Below are positions 18,623 to 27,434 of a stretch of DNA of 43,179 nucleotides, piece after piece. Below the pieces are notes generated by a model. The model was not told where the DNA came from and searched no databases. It worked only from the letters and a program-made list of their open reading frames with translations. The position numbers were made by a program, and so were the translations under genes. Origin of the DNA: Blastocladiella britannica (Eukaryota > Blastocladiomycota > Blastocladiomycetes > Blastocladiales > Blastocladiaceae); contig MU624600.1 of NCBI GenBank assembly GCA_025349905.2, forward strand, positions 1-43,179, written 5' to 3'. Each line of letters begins with the position of its first letter. The stretch's first letter is position 1.

Positions 18623-21600
18623 ATGAACCAAATCAGAGTATATATTCGACTTGCCACACTCCTGGTAGCAGTATGGATGGTCAATGCAGCTGCCCCGATC
18701 CAGCTCCAAGTGCCATCTTGCCTCCCAGCGAACGTAGTCAAGCGATTTGGTTGGCAAACTCCCACCTCTGGTATCGCTGGCCAGTCGTTTTTGCAACAAC
18801 CACCTGCGAATGTGATCCTGGAAAGTGATGGATGGGCTTCTGCGAATCTCACGGGATATGTGGCCGCAATGCTGCTTAACGACGTGATGGGCGTTAATGT
18901 GACCTTGATGCAGTACCCTGGTTCTCGCAACTCATATGTTCGGCCATCGACGGGCGAAGTGCAAGTGAATGTCGAAATTTGGCCCAAGCAGTCGCTGTAC
19001 ACTCAGTATGTGACGCAAGATGGAACCGACGCGGATTGTGCGCGTCCCCTTTTCTTTTTGAATGGCCAATGTTGATCAGCCTCCCTCACTCGTTAGCGAC
19101 CTAGTTGGACTGCTGGGATATGTCGGGAAAATCTCGTGGTACATCAACACTGCCGTTGCAAATGCGAATCCAAATATAATCATGGTCAGTCTGCTATTGT
19201 ATTATATTTGAGGCAGGATGTGCGCTCACCATTCGTGTATTTGTATAATGTGGGTAGGACTCTTGGCGGTCGTTCTCTCAGCAAGCGGTGCTCAACTTGC
19301 TTCCGCCTGTGGGCAGCACTCCGCTCAAGCGCAATGCCAAAGGCGACCTTCTTTGCACATCAGCTGCTGGCTACAACTTTTGTGGAACCGATGGCTATTT
19401 CACGCCACCACAGTGCCAAGGTGCTTTGCGCTCGCAATGTCGCGAGTTCTGGCACCCGGACCCCAGCTACTCGCAGGGGCAAAATGAGCAGCGAATCGTG
19501 ACCCTTGGACTGAAGCTCGTCGTTGCTTACGTCGGTATGCGGCTCCTTTGCATTCATTAAAGCAGTCGATTGGTAAGATGATTGAATTGATGTCTGTAAT
19601 GACACACCATAGGTTACGATGAGATTCAGACCTTGTTCGCAGCATGCGCTGGACAATCGGCGACTGCCTGCGTTGGGGTGCGCCAACGTTTCCTCATTCT
19701 CAAATTTGGTTCTAGCTCACCCAATGAAATGGCAGTACTGGTGGAAACCAGAAGTGCTGCCATCGATTGCCGATCTCACGACAGTCAACCTGCCTCCATA
19801 TACTGCGACATGCTTCAGCCAGTTTGACTATAACAAAGTTGGGCAGGTAGGAAACAGCCTGAGCTGCGACTGGCCCATCATTGCGCTCATGAAGCTCGGC
19901 CAGGCATCGCTTGGCACCACCGCACCGCAAGTCACCATGTTGCTCAAGTCTATTTCGTTTTCCGACATTGACATCAACTTGATGCTGGCTGACTACGCGC
20001 AACACGGGTCCGATACGATTGGCGCTGCCTGTCGATGGCTCACTGCAAACCAAAATGGATGGCAAAGCTGGATTCCCAAGACCCCACCTGGCTATCGTAT
20101 GTATACCTTGACTTGTACTTTGTGAGCAATCCAGTATATTTATGAACTGGACATATGCAGTGCGATCCCTTGATCAAATATCCCCAGGCGAGGCGGTTGC
20201 CATCGTCGTTTTGATTCTGGCGGCCTTGCTTCTGGCCCTGGTCATATCGTTACTTGTCTGCTTGTACAAATTGCGCCTCGCACCGCTTGTCATTGCCCAG
20301 GCTCCTCCTTTCATCGCAGCCATTGCCGTGGGCGTGCTCTTTATTGGTCTGGACGTGATTCTCGAGACGCTGACGCCAACGTCTGCCGTTTGCACGCTCC
20401 AGACCTGGGCAATGTATTTGGGCGGATTTCTCGTCCTGGGCAGCATCTTTATCAAGACGATCCGCATTCGGCTCATTTTTGGTAACCAGAAACTTCGCAA
20501 AATGAACCTCAAGACGGCAAGGGCACTCGCAGTGCTTGGCGGAATCATGACCATGGCTATCCTCCTCCTCGTGGCATGGACCCTGACCGCTCAGCCCATG
20601 CCAAGCACGAGCATCGTGTCTGATACCACATTTACCTACTCATGTGACACCAGCGACTCGATGGCGTCCAAAGTCATTACTCTGCTACTCTTCGTCTCGC
20701 TTTCGGTGCTTTTTGTGTCTGATGTTGTGCTTGGGTTTCAGGTCCGCAATGTGGATACCATGGTACGCACGTCATCTGGTGACTTATTGCAGTGGTACTG
20801 ACGATCGACCTTGCTTGAATGCAGTACAACGAGAGCAAGTACATTGCCAATGCCACCTACGCCATTCTGATTGCCGCCGCTATTGCGCTTCCAGTCGCGC
20901 GCCTCGGTGTCCACTTCCGAGTACCTATTCCTCGTTTTTTTCTTTCTGAAATGACCGCCATCGCGTTGCGGCACTGACAAAGACATAAAAAAAAAACAGG
21001 TGAATTATATGGTCAAGAACCTCTTGACCGAGATTGCTGCATTCACAGTCGTAGGAATGCTGGTTGCCCGCCCTTTGGTTGAGGCGTACGTGGCTGAAAA
21101 ACAAAAGGAGAACCCGAGTGTGTTCACCCCTCAGCTCCGAATGGTCCGAGGTTCACGGGCAAATCGAAAGTCAATTGCAGGCCGTGTCTTTGGTGCTGCG
21201 TCCCCAACCGAGTCCAAGCTCAATCTGGACGACGTACGATTTCCTTCGGTCTCATTTGAATTTCTGCCAACTCACACCAACAAGTTGTACTAGGCGGTCA
21301 TTGCGGGCCAGGGATTTGCGATCCAGAATCAGTTCGGTATTTTCCGGCCATGGACTCAGGTTGATCTTGTCCTTGTGCAGCAGCCGGCACCGGCCATTTT
21401 GATTGTGCCAGCTGACAAGGTACGCGTATTGTCTTTATGCGGTCCACCCGCCATGGAATTAACAAAAAGTCAACATAGTCATTCCAAGGACGTGTATTCA
21501 CGGCCCATGTCTCTGCTTCTCTGCCTCCAGAGGCAACTCAGTCATCGGTCCCTGGAACATTCCTGCTCACATTCCGAGCCAAACTGTTTTTGGTCCAGGC

Positions 21601-21799
21601 ACAGGATGCAAGTGGTGCTCAGATGTGGGTTGAAGCCATCAACAAGTGTTTTACGCATGCCAACCTCCGGGCGCGCAAGAACACTGAGTCGCGTGGTGCC
21701 GCATCTGGGGAGAACTTTTCGCAGCCGGGATCGATCAAGGAAAGCAACAATATGATCAGCGACGCCAATGCAAGCGAGAAGCAGCTCTCTCCCAAGTAG
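18623..21799 (+). CDS. Class C GPCR with OpuAC/ProX-like ectodomain and C-terminal PH-like domain
   Basis: Ten-exon model: 18623-19009, 19080-19184, 19258-19534, 19613-19677, 19736-20096, 20161-20762, 20825-20920, 21000-21233, 21294-21419, 21479-21799; introns 58-79 nt; 857 aa. A signal peptide covers residues 1-23. Residues about 24-400 resemble the glycine-betaine/choline-type periplasmic binding family (ESDGWASANLTGYVAAMLL, VQVNVEIWPK, GYVGKISWYIN, YWWKPEVL...LPPYT). Seven helices at about 408-660 carry class C hallmarks: Cys at the top of helix 3 (AVCTLQTW), a Cys in loop 2 (YSCDT), and the helix-6 signature NESKYIANATYAI. Residues about 705-800 look like a PH domain, ending in the typical W-containing helix (AQMWVEAIN). 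Expected role: plasma-membrane sensor of a small amine or amino-acid-like ligand. The first donor (19010) is the least certain junction. Confidence 0.82.
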
Positions 21800-21951
21800 C
21801 GAGTCGCATTCTCTGAGTCGAACTTGGAGACGAATAGAAATGGCAGGTGAGATTCTCACATGCAGTTTTTTTGTGGGCTTTCTCTTTCTCTCTGGCACAT
21901 CAAATATAATTTCGAGGGTCGGAGAGGCCCGCCGCTACCGATATATAAAGA

Positions 21952-23943
21952 ATGATTTGTAGGCCATTCGGCCGCTCTCGTGCCCTCCAGAGCGTCGTGC
22001 TCGCATTCCTCGTGCCGCAGGTCTTTTGCTTCGCCACTCCCCCACCGCTGGCACTTTTCCCACGCAATAATGACAGCAGTAGCGATGGCCTCGCACCACC
22101 ATTAGCACCAGCTCCTCCACACTTGAATGTGTACCTTCCATCCCTCATGCTGCTTGCCGGCGCGATTGTATGGGCGATAGCGCTATGGATTCTCGAGCGA
22201 ATTGCGCAGGTGCCCGTATCCAAGGTGCTGAGCGCGCCGTTGCCCCCACACAGTTCTGCTCTCCGCTCTCGTGCCCGGAGGAAGCCCTTGCCGACAATGT
22301 CGCCCTCGGCAGCAGCCCCCCCTCGCATTACGGCAATGAACGGTGGTGGTGGTGGTGGTTCAGTGCGGACCGCCGCCCGATCGCTGTCGCCGCGTGCGCG
22401 CGAAGCGTCTCGGATCCCGCTTGTTGCTCCGCCGCACCGCCGCCGCCAAGTGCCTCAGTCGGGATCGTGGGCTGGCGCAACGATTGCCGCGACGATCCTG
22501 GCGGGTCTCTCATTGGCTATTGTGCATTTTCTTGCTGGAGACACGGCCTCTCCGGGCCTCATATACCTGGCGCTCTTCGTTGCGCTGCTGATCCCGGTCA
22601 AGCGCTGGGGCGGGTACCATGCTCGCATGTCCATTCTGAGGTATGTCTTACATGATTTTTCTTTTTGTTGTTGGAACTCACCTCTGATCCGCCCAGCCTC
22701 ACTGTGCGCGCCCTGACACCATCGTTGACGCAGCGGATCCATTTCACGGATGTCCTATTTGCCGATTTTGCCACTTCCTTTGCACGTCTCGGCGGCGACG
22801 TGTACATGTCGGTCGTTCCCCTTGCCGTGCACGCTGGCGGAGTGCGGTGGTGGATCGAGCCGGCGATCGTAAGGTTTGTGTGCATTTTCTCTGCAGCAAC
22901 ACGTTTTTTTTTTGGCCAAAGTCTCTGTCTCACAAAACCTTATGGATCGACACAGCGTCCCCTTCTTGATTCGGTTCCGACAGTGTATTGCAGAGCTGTA
23001 CCAGTCCTCGCCCAGCTCGGCTCTCCCAGCAGCGGGAGCCGCCACTCTGGCAACGCAGCGCGCCTACTTGCCCGTTCCCCGGTCGCCGCGCTCGCGACAC
23101 ATGGCCAATGCCCTCAAGTACGCGTCGTCGTTCCCAGTGATCTACCTGTCGGCTGCCACGCGGGCAGCATCTGCGGCGGCCCGCTTTGGGAATGGCGCGG
23201 TGGTGGCGCAGAGCATCAATGGCTCCATTGCTGGCCCGTCGGCGTCTCTGATCGGCATGTGGGGCGTAGCGGCATTCATTAACACCATGTACTCGTACTA
23301 CTGGGACGTGTTCATGGACTGGTCTCTGTTTGTGCGGCCCGCGCGCGGCGCTCGTGGCGCGGCGGCTGGACGTATGCTTTCGGCTTCGACTTCCATCAGC
23401 AATATCAGCAACCAGCCGGCGGCCTCCCTCGAGCACGGCGGCGGCACAGACCACCATGACGCGTCGCAATGGCCCCCACTGACCCGCCCCGTGCGCGCAT
23501 TCACCCATGCGGCGCCGTACTATGTTGCCATTGTCGCCGACTTTATTCTGCGGTCGCTGTGGATCCTGCGACTGTCGTCGCACGTGCCCGTCTCGCCCAC
23601 ATTCCTGTCCGCGGCTGAGATCGTGCGGCGCGGCATGTGGGCGGTGCTGCGCATCGAGCGCGAATGGTGCATCAATGGTGTTGGGGCCGACAATGAGGAC
23701 GACTGGGATTATACGTCGGATGACGACGACATTGTGGCCATTCACTCGGATGCAACCGCCGACACGTGGGATTCCATGCCGATGGTGGCGGTGCCACGAG
23801 TGCCGGGCAAGCGAAGCGGCGGCGGCAGCGGGGTCGCCGCCTTGTTTGAAGAGGGCGACAGTGCGGTGGCTATGGGTATCGGCGCTGGATCGATTGAGGA
23901 CGAGGCAGAGCTGTATATGAGCAGTTCCTCCTTTTCAGATTAA
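21952..23943 (+). CDS. EXS-domain membrane protein, ERD1-like
   Basis: Three exons: 21952-22640, 22697-22873, 22956-23943 (introns 56 and 82 nt), 617 aa. The N-terminus has a signal-anchor-like segment and a second helix near residues 60-80, followed by a basic, Gly-rich linker. After two more helices the EXS region follows, with VLFADFATSFARLGGD, VPFLIRFRQCIAELYQ (rebuilt across intron 2), ANALKYASSFPVIYLS, FINTMYSYYWDVFMDWSLF and FILRSLWILR...RRGMWAVLRIEREW. There is no SPX domain, so it is of the ERD1 type rather than XPR1/PHO91. Yeast Erd1 is a Golgi protein needed for retention of ER proteins and glycosyltransferases and for phosphate recycling. The acidic tail (DDEDD-like clusters, about residues 530-617) and the linker make it longer than yeast Erd1 (about 360 aa). 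Confidence 0.85.
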
Positions 23944-23959
23944 CAGAATTTAATATATT

Positions 23960-25786
23960 ATGCCCCCACGGAGGCAGCAGCGACGAAAGAGGCAGCAACA
24001 GCAAGTCCAACCAGTGGGCAATGCGGCCGGGCATGTGCTCTCGACCCCCGGCGCGGTCCTGACGGCGGTCCTGGCCTTGTCCGATACTCCGATCGATCAG
24101 CGCACCACCAACCAGGCCGTGGCGTCCATCTTTGGCCGCGTAAGTGCGGGAATGACATCTGCCAAAATAGCCGACCTGGCAACGTGGGTCCTGGTAGCGG
24201 CGATCGAGGCCGGCACTACTTTCTCCGACACGCGCGTCGTCTCGGCGCTCTTGACCGAAACGCCCGCGGACCCTGACGCCAACGATCGCGCGGCATTTGT
24301 AGCAGCGATCGTACACGTCCGCCCACAAATCCTCTCGGTGCTCCTGTGCCACAACCGCGCCAACGCAGGCGCCGCGGCCAACGCAGGAGGTACCACCACC
24401 ACGCCGCGCGATTTTGCCGTTCTCCGGGCACTGGGCGAGCTCCCACACCCACACATGTTTGCCGTCACCATCGAGGACGACCACATTGGTCCCAGAGAGG
24501 TGTTTACGTTCGTGACCAGCATGGAGTCGCGGACGGGATCGCGCACCGCGCGCGACATGGCTCGCCAGGGACTGTGGCTCGCGCTCGATGCGACCCGGCG
24601 CCGTATCCATCGGCTCCAATTCGGGGGTACGCAGCCACGATCGCAGTGTCCGCGCCGCTTGGAAACTGCTTCGCAACCAAGTACCGTATCGGGCCAGCTG
24701 GTTCACCTGAGCGACGACATTTGGTGGCGGCTACATTTTTACTTGGACCCGGCGACCGTGGCCAAGTTGAGGCGAACTGCGTCGGGGCTGCGCGGGTTCC
24801 CACTGGATGCGTTTGCGCAAGAAAAACTCGAATGGACTCTGTGCCGCGAGCCCGTACCGTGCTGGAGTATGGATCAGGATGATTTGTCGCTGCTGCGGCT
24901 GTTGGACGACCCGCGCGTGCATAATGTTCGATGTCTTGACGACGGCGCGTTTTTGGCTGCCGCAGCTCAATGGCAGCCGGCGGTGCTCCGGCGCTGGCTG
25001 GTGCGCGATCCGGAACGGACTTTGGCGTCGCCCGTGCGCCACGTGCTGCAATGGTCGCTCGACGCGGCGTTGGGCAGCGTGCGGCAGTGGCGGCTTGATC
25101 ACCCTCAATCACCGTGTACATTCCCATCGCCGGCAATAGAGACGGTGGATCTGCTCCTTGGCGCGCTCGACACTGAATGGTGGCCTTTGTGCCACGACCA
25201 CAGCTTGCAGCTAGTTGTACAACACATCCTTGCCGAAGGAAATCCAGCCCCGATGACAACAACAACGAACTGGTCGCCGGCGTGCCGCATCCTTGCGCGT
25301 TTCCTGTCCCCATCCCACGCACCGACCGAGCAAGAAATTGAGCAGAGTCTGGCCGGCCTCGATGACGAGTCGCCGACCACTTTGCACATCTACCACCAAC
25401 TGATCATGGTCGCGGCTCGATCTGGCCGCCGCCACTTTCGGACCCTCGTCCATCATTGCCTGGACCTCGCCGCCGTCCACGGCGACATGCTTGCCGATCC
25501 CCAGCTACAGTGGCTGGAGATGGCGGCTTTTGCCGGATCCCCTGAAACGGTTCAGGCGCTCGCCCTCGCATGTGCCCACCACATTGAACTCACCGATCCG
25601 GGCGAAGATGTGGATCAAGTCGCGATGCGGTTGCAGCACGGTTGGCGGCCAGCAGCGGTGCGTGCGGCGACCGAGGCAGGACATCTTCGGCTGGCCGCAC
25701 ATTGGGCTTTGCAAGGGACCGGGGATGATGATGAGCAGGACCAGCTGATGCGCATACTTGTAGAAAATGCCAATTGGGAAATGTAA
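23960..25786 (+). CDS. Hypothetical protein with F-box-like and ankyrin-like helical repeats
   Basis: Single exon, 608 aa, starting only 16 bp after the stop of the upstream gene. A Gln/Arg-rich N-terminus is followed by an all-helical region (about 25-220). Near 250-285 a segment reads LSDDIWWRLHFYLDPATVAKLRRTASGLR in pattern (short hydrophobic helices with a Pro/Asp turn), which resembles an F-box, though weakly. From about 310 to the end there are helix-turn-helix units such as WLEMAAFAGSPETVQALALA and AVRAATEAGHLRLAAHWAL that look like degenerate ankyrin repeats. If correct, it could be a substrate adaptor for an SCF ubiquitin ligase. I do not recognise a named orthologue. GC-rich codon use matches its neighbours, which argues for a real gene. 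Confidence 0.7.
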   Translation: MPPRRQQRRKRQQQQVQPVGNAAGHVLSTPGAVLTAVLALSDTPIDQRTTNQAVASIFGRVSAGMTSAKIADLATWVLVAAIEAGTTFSDTRVVSALLTETPADPDANDRAAFVAAIVHVRPQILSVLLCHNRANAGAAANAGGTTTTPRDFAVLRALGELPHPHMFAVTIEDDHIGPREVFTFVTSMESRTGSRTARDMARQGLWLALDATRRRIHRLQFGGTQPRSQCPRRLETASQPSTVSGQLVHLSDDIWWRLHFYLDPATVAKLRRTASGLRGFPLDAFAQEKLEWTLCREPVPCWSMDQDDLSLLRLLDDPRVHNVRCLDDGAFLAAAAQWQPAVLRRWLVRDPERTLASPVRHVLQWSLDAALGSVRQWRLDHPQSPCTFPSPAIETVDLLLGALDTEWWPLCHDHSLQLVVQHILAEGNPAPMTTTTNWSPACRILARFLSPSHAPTEQEIEQSLAGLDDESPTTLHIYHQLIMVAARSGRRHFRTLVHHCLDLAAVHGDMLADPQLQWLEMAAFAGSPETVQALALACAHHIELTDPGEDVDQVAMRLQHGWRPAAVRAATEAGHLRLAAHWALQGTGDDDEQDQLMRILVENANWEM

Positions 25787-26001
25787 AGACATTGTTTTTC
25801 CCACAACTCTCTTTTCTCAATAGTAAAGCTTGAAAAAAAAAAAAAAAAATGCACGCGATCGCGTCCAAGTCCAACCGTTCACAGCCATTGCGCACGTCCG
25901 CCGAAGTTCCAGCAACGGGAGGCCGGTTTGTTCATTTTTGGTTTGGATCAGGGCAACAAAATACAACAGGGAACTGACAAAACTCCACCATTAGGCGCAC
26001 G

Positions 26002-27360
26002 ATGGCCGGCCGATCCGCACAAATGACCGAGTCCGAGCGCCTAGCGCTGGACAATGAGCGCATGGCGGAGCGCCTGGCCGCCCTGAAAGCGCAAATGGCC
26101 GCGCGTCGGCAGCAGTTCCAGGCTTTGCGCTCAGATTCTGCCTCCGCCGCAACCCACGGCAGTGCTAGTGGAGAGCCGCGAGCGACATCTGCACCGCCGG
26201 ATCCGTCGACAGGGTCGCTGTTCGGATCGGTTTGGCGGAGTGGCGCGGCCGCTGGCGGGCTTTCGAGCCATGCCCGGTCGATTCTGCATGGTAAAAAGTC
26301 GTTTTTGCGGGTATGCTTTTATATATTTGGCTTGTCAGCGACTTTGACTAAATTGAGAGGGTACTGCGAGCAGACCCATGCCATCGACAGTATCGAGTTT
26401 CTGGGATCCGTGCCATCGATCCCGCCGCCGCCGCCAAAGCACTTGCCGCCCCTTGTGCCAGCATCAGCAGCGACAGCAGCGGATGAAGTTTCAGGAGCAT
26501 CAGCGGCTACCCGGCCACGGCCACCGTCGGCACCGCGCGCATTGACGCCATCTTCGGCTCGGCACCGGCGTATTGTCCGCTCCGAGTCGGCTTCAATGGC
26601 AGGAAGCGATGAAAACAGTCACGCGGCGCCGCCATCCGTGCCGGTGGTCAAAGTGTGGCACCGCCCGGTCGAAGAGGAGGATCATGATACCGTGGTGCAG
26701 CTGGACCAGCCCGTGTACGAGGCCGATCCGGCTCGGTTCGAGCTGCCCGCACCGGATCTGGACCAAACAGTCGAAATCGAGCAGCTATCAGCCTCGCGGG
26801 CGGCATCGGCGCGGCGCATGACGTCGTTCCAGTCGGTGCACATGTTCCGCGACGCAAGCGAAGAAGCATCAGCATCATTGCCGCCGATGGTAGACGAGGA
26901 CAACGACAACGCGGTGGAGGCTGATCCATGGGGTGGGTCCTTTAACGAAGCGGCCAACCAGCGCGCGTTTTCCGACGCCGTCAACGAGTGGCGCAAGGGT
27001 GGGAGTACGGAGGAGAAGGAGGAGGCACCCGCAGCTGCCGAGGATCATTTCGTTGGCGGTGGTGGTACCCGCGACTGGTTTGCAGGATCGTTCGACGAGG
27101 CGGCCGAGCAGCGCGCGTTCGCCAATGCGGTCGTGTCATGGCGGCGCGGCGACGAATCTTCCCCCGGTGGCGCCGTGGAGGGAAGAGCGCGGCCCACCAC
27201 GTCAGCGACCTGCAGCGCCGTCGGTACCGAGCACATTGCCGCCACGACCAGCATGCTCGCCGACGTGAAGTTTACTCCATCCATGTCTTTGCTTGAGCAG
27301 CTGCTCTTGCGCAAGCTGCGAGCGGAGCAGCAAGTTGAGGCGATCCCCATGCAGCTGTGA
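26002..27360 (+). CDS. Hypothetical coiled-coil protein with a duplicated GSF(D/N)EAA motif
   Basis: 432 aa if a 60-nt in-frame intron at 26311-26370 (gtatgc...cgag) is removed; left in, it would insert a Phe/Tyr-rich stretch unlike the rest. Residues about 8-45 form a coiled coil (SERLALDNERMAERLAALKA). The middle is Pro/Ser/Ala-rich. Two copies of a 25-residue unit occur near residues 292-318 and 339-362, with consensus W-x-G-S-F-(D/N)-E-A-A-(N/E)-Q-R-A-F-x-(D/N)-A-V-x-x-W-R. I recall a similar element (acidic residue, then AF..A...WR) in the ciliary B-box protein ZBBX, but no B-box is visible here, so this is only a lead. The start follows an A/C-rich leader. It lies in tandem with the protease gene, 74 bp upstream of it. 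Confidence 0.65.
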   Translation: MAGRSAQMTESERLALDNERMAERLAALKAQMAARRQQFQALRSDSASAATHGSASGEPRATSAPPDPSTGSLFGSVWRSGAAAGGLSSHARSILHGKKSFLRVCFYIFGLSATLTKLRGYCEQTHAIDSIEFLGSVPSIPPPPPKHLPPLVPASAATAADEVSGASAATRPRPPSAPRALTPSSARHRRIVRSESASMAGSDENSHAAPPSVPVVKVWHRPVEEEDHDTVVQLDQPVYEADPARFELPAPDLDQTVEIEQLSASRAASARRMTSFQSVHMFRDASEEASASLPPMVDEDNDNAVEADPWGGSFNEAANQRAFSDAVNEWRKGGSTEEKEEAPAAAEDHFVGGGGTRDWFAGSFDEAAEQRAFANAVVSWRRGDESSPGGAVEGRARPTTSATCSAVGTEHIAATTSMLADVKFTPSMSLLEQLLLRKLRAEQQVEAIPMQL

Positions 27361-27434
27361 GGTTGAGTTGTTGGCTCATCTTTTGAAAATTTCTCCTTGC
27401 CGAGACCAACCACAATACAGTCACCAGTCTCGAT

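Noticed and set aside
19010..19079. Alternative donors near 19034-19044 (gtgcgc, gtcccc) for the first receptor intron
   Set aside because: Both give a phase that runs into a stop in the next exon. Only the 19010 donor, or a rare GC donor, keeps frame; this junction remains the least certain.
18623..20096. Receptor ectodomain as a separate, horizontally acquired bacterial gene or contamination
   Set aside because: It is split by several short introns of the local type, carries a eukaryotic-style signal peptide, and is spliced in phase to the 7TM part.
21420..21532. 113-nt version of the last receptor intron
   Set aside because: A 59-nt intron ending at 21478 keeps frame, matches the local intron size and adds a plausible domain segment (SFQGRVFTAHVSASLPPE).
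22930..23745. 271-codon frame antisense to the EXS gene
   Set aside because: Arg/His-rich, no motifs, and complementary to the conserved EXS core.
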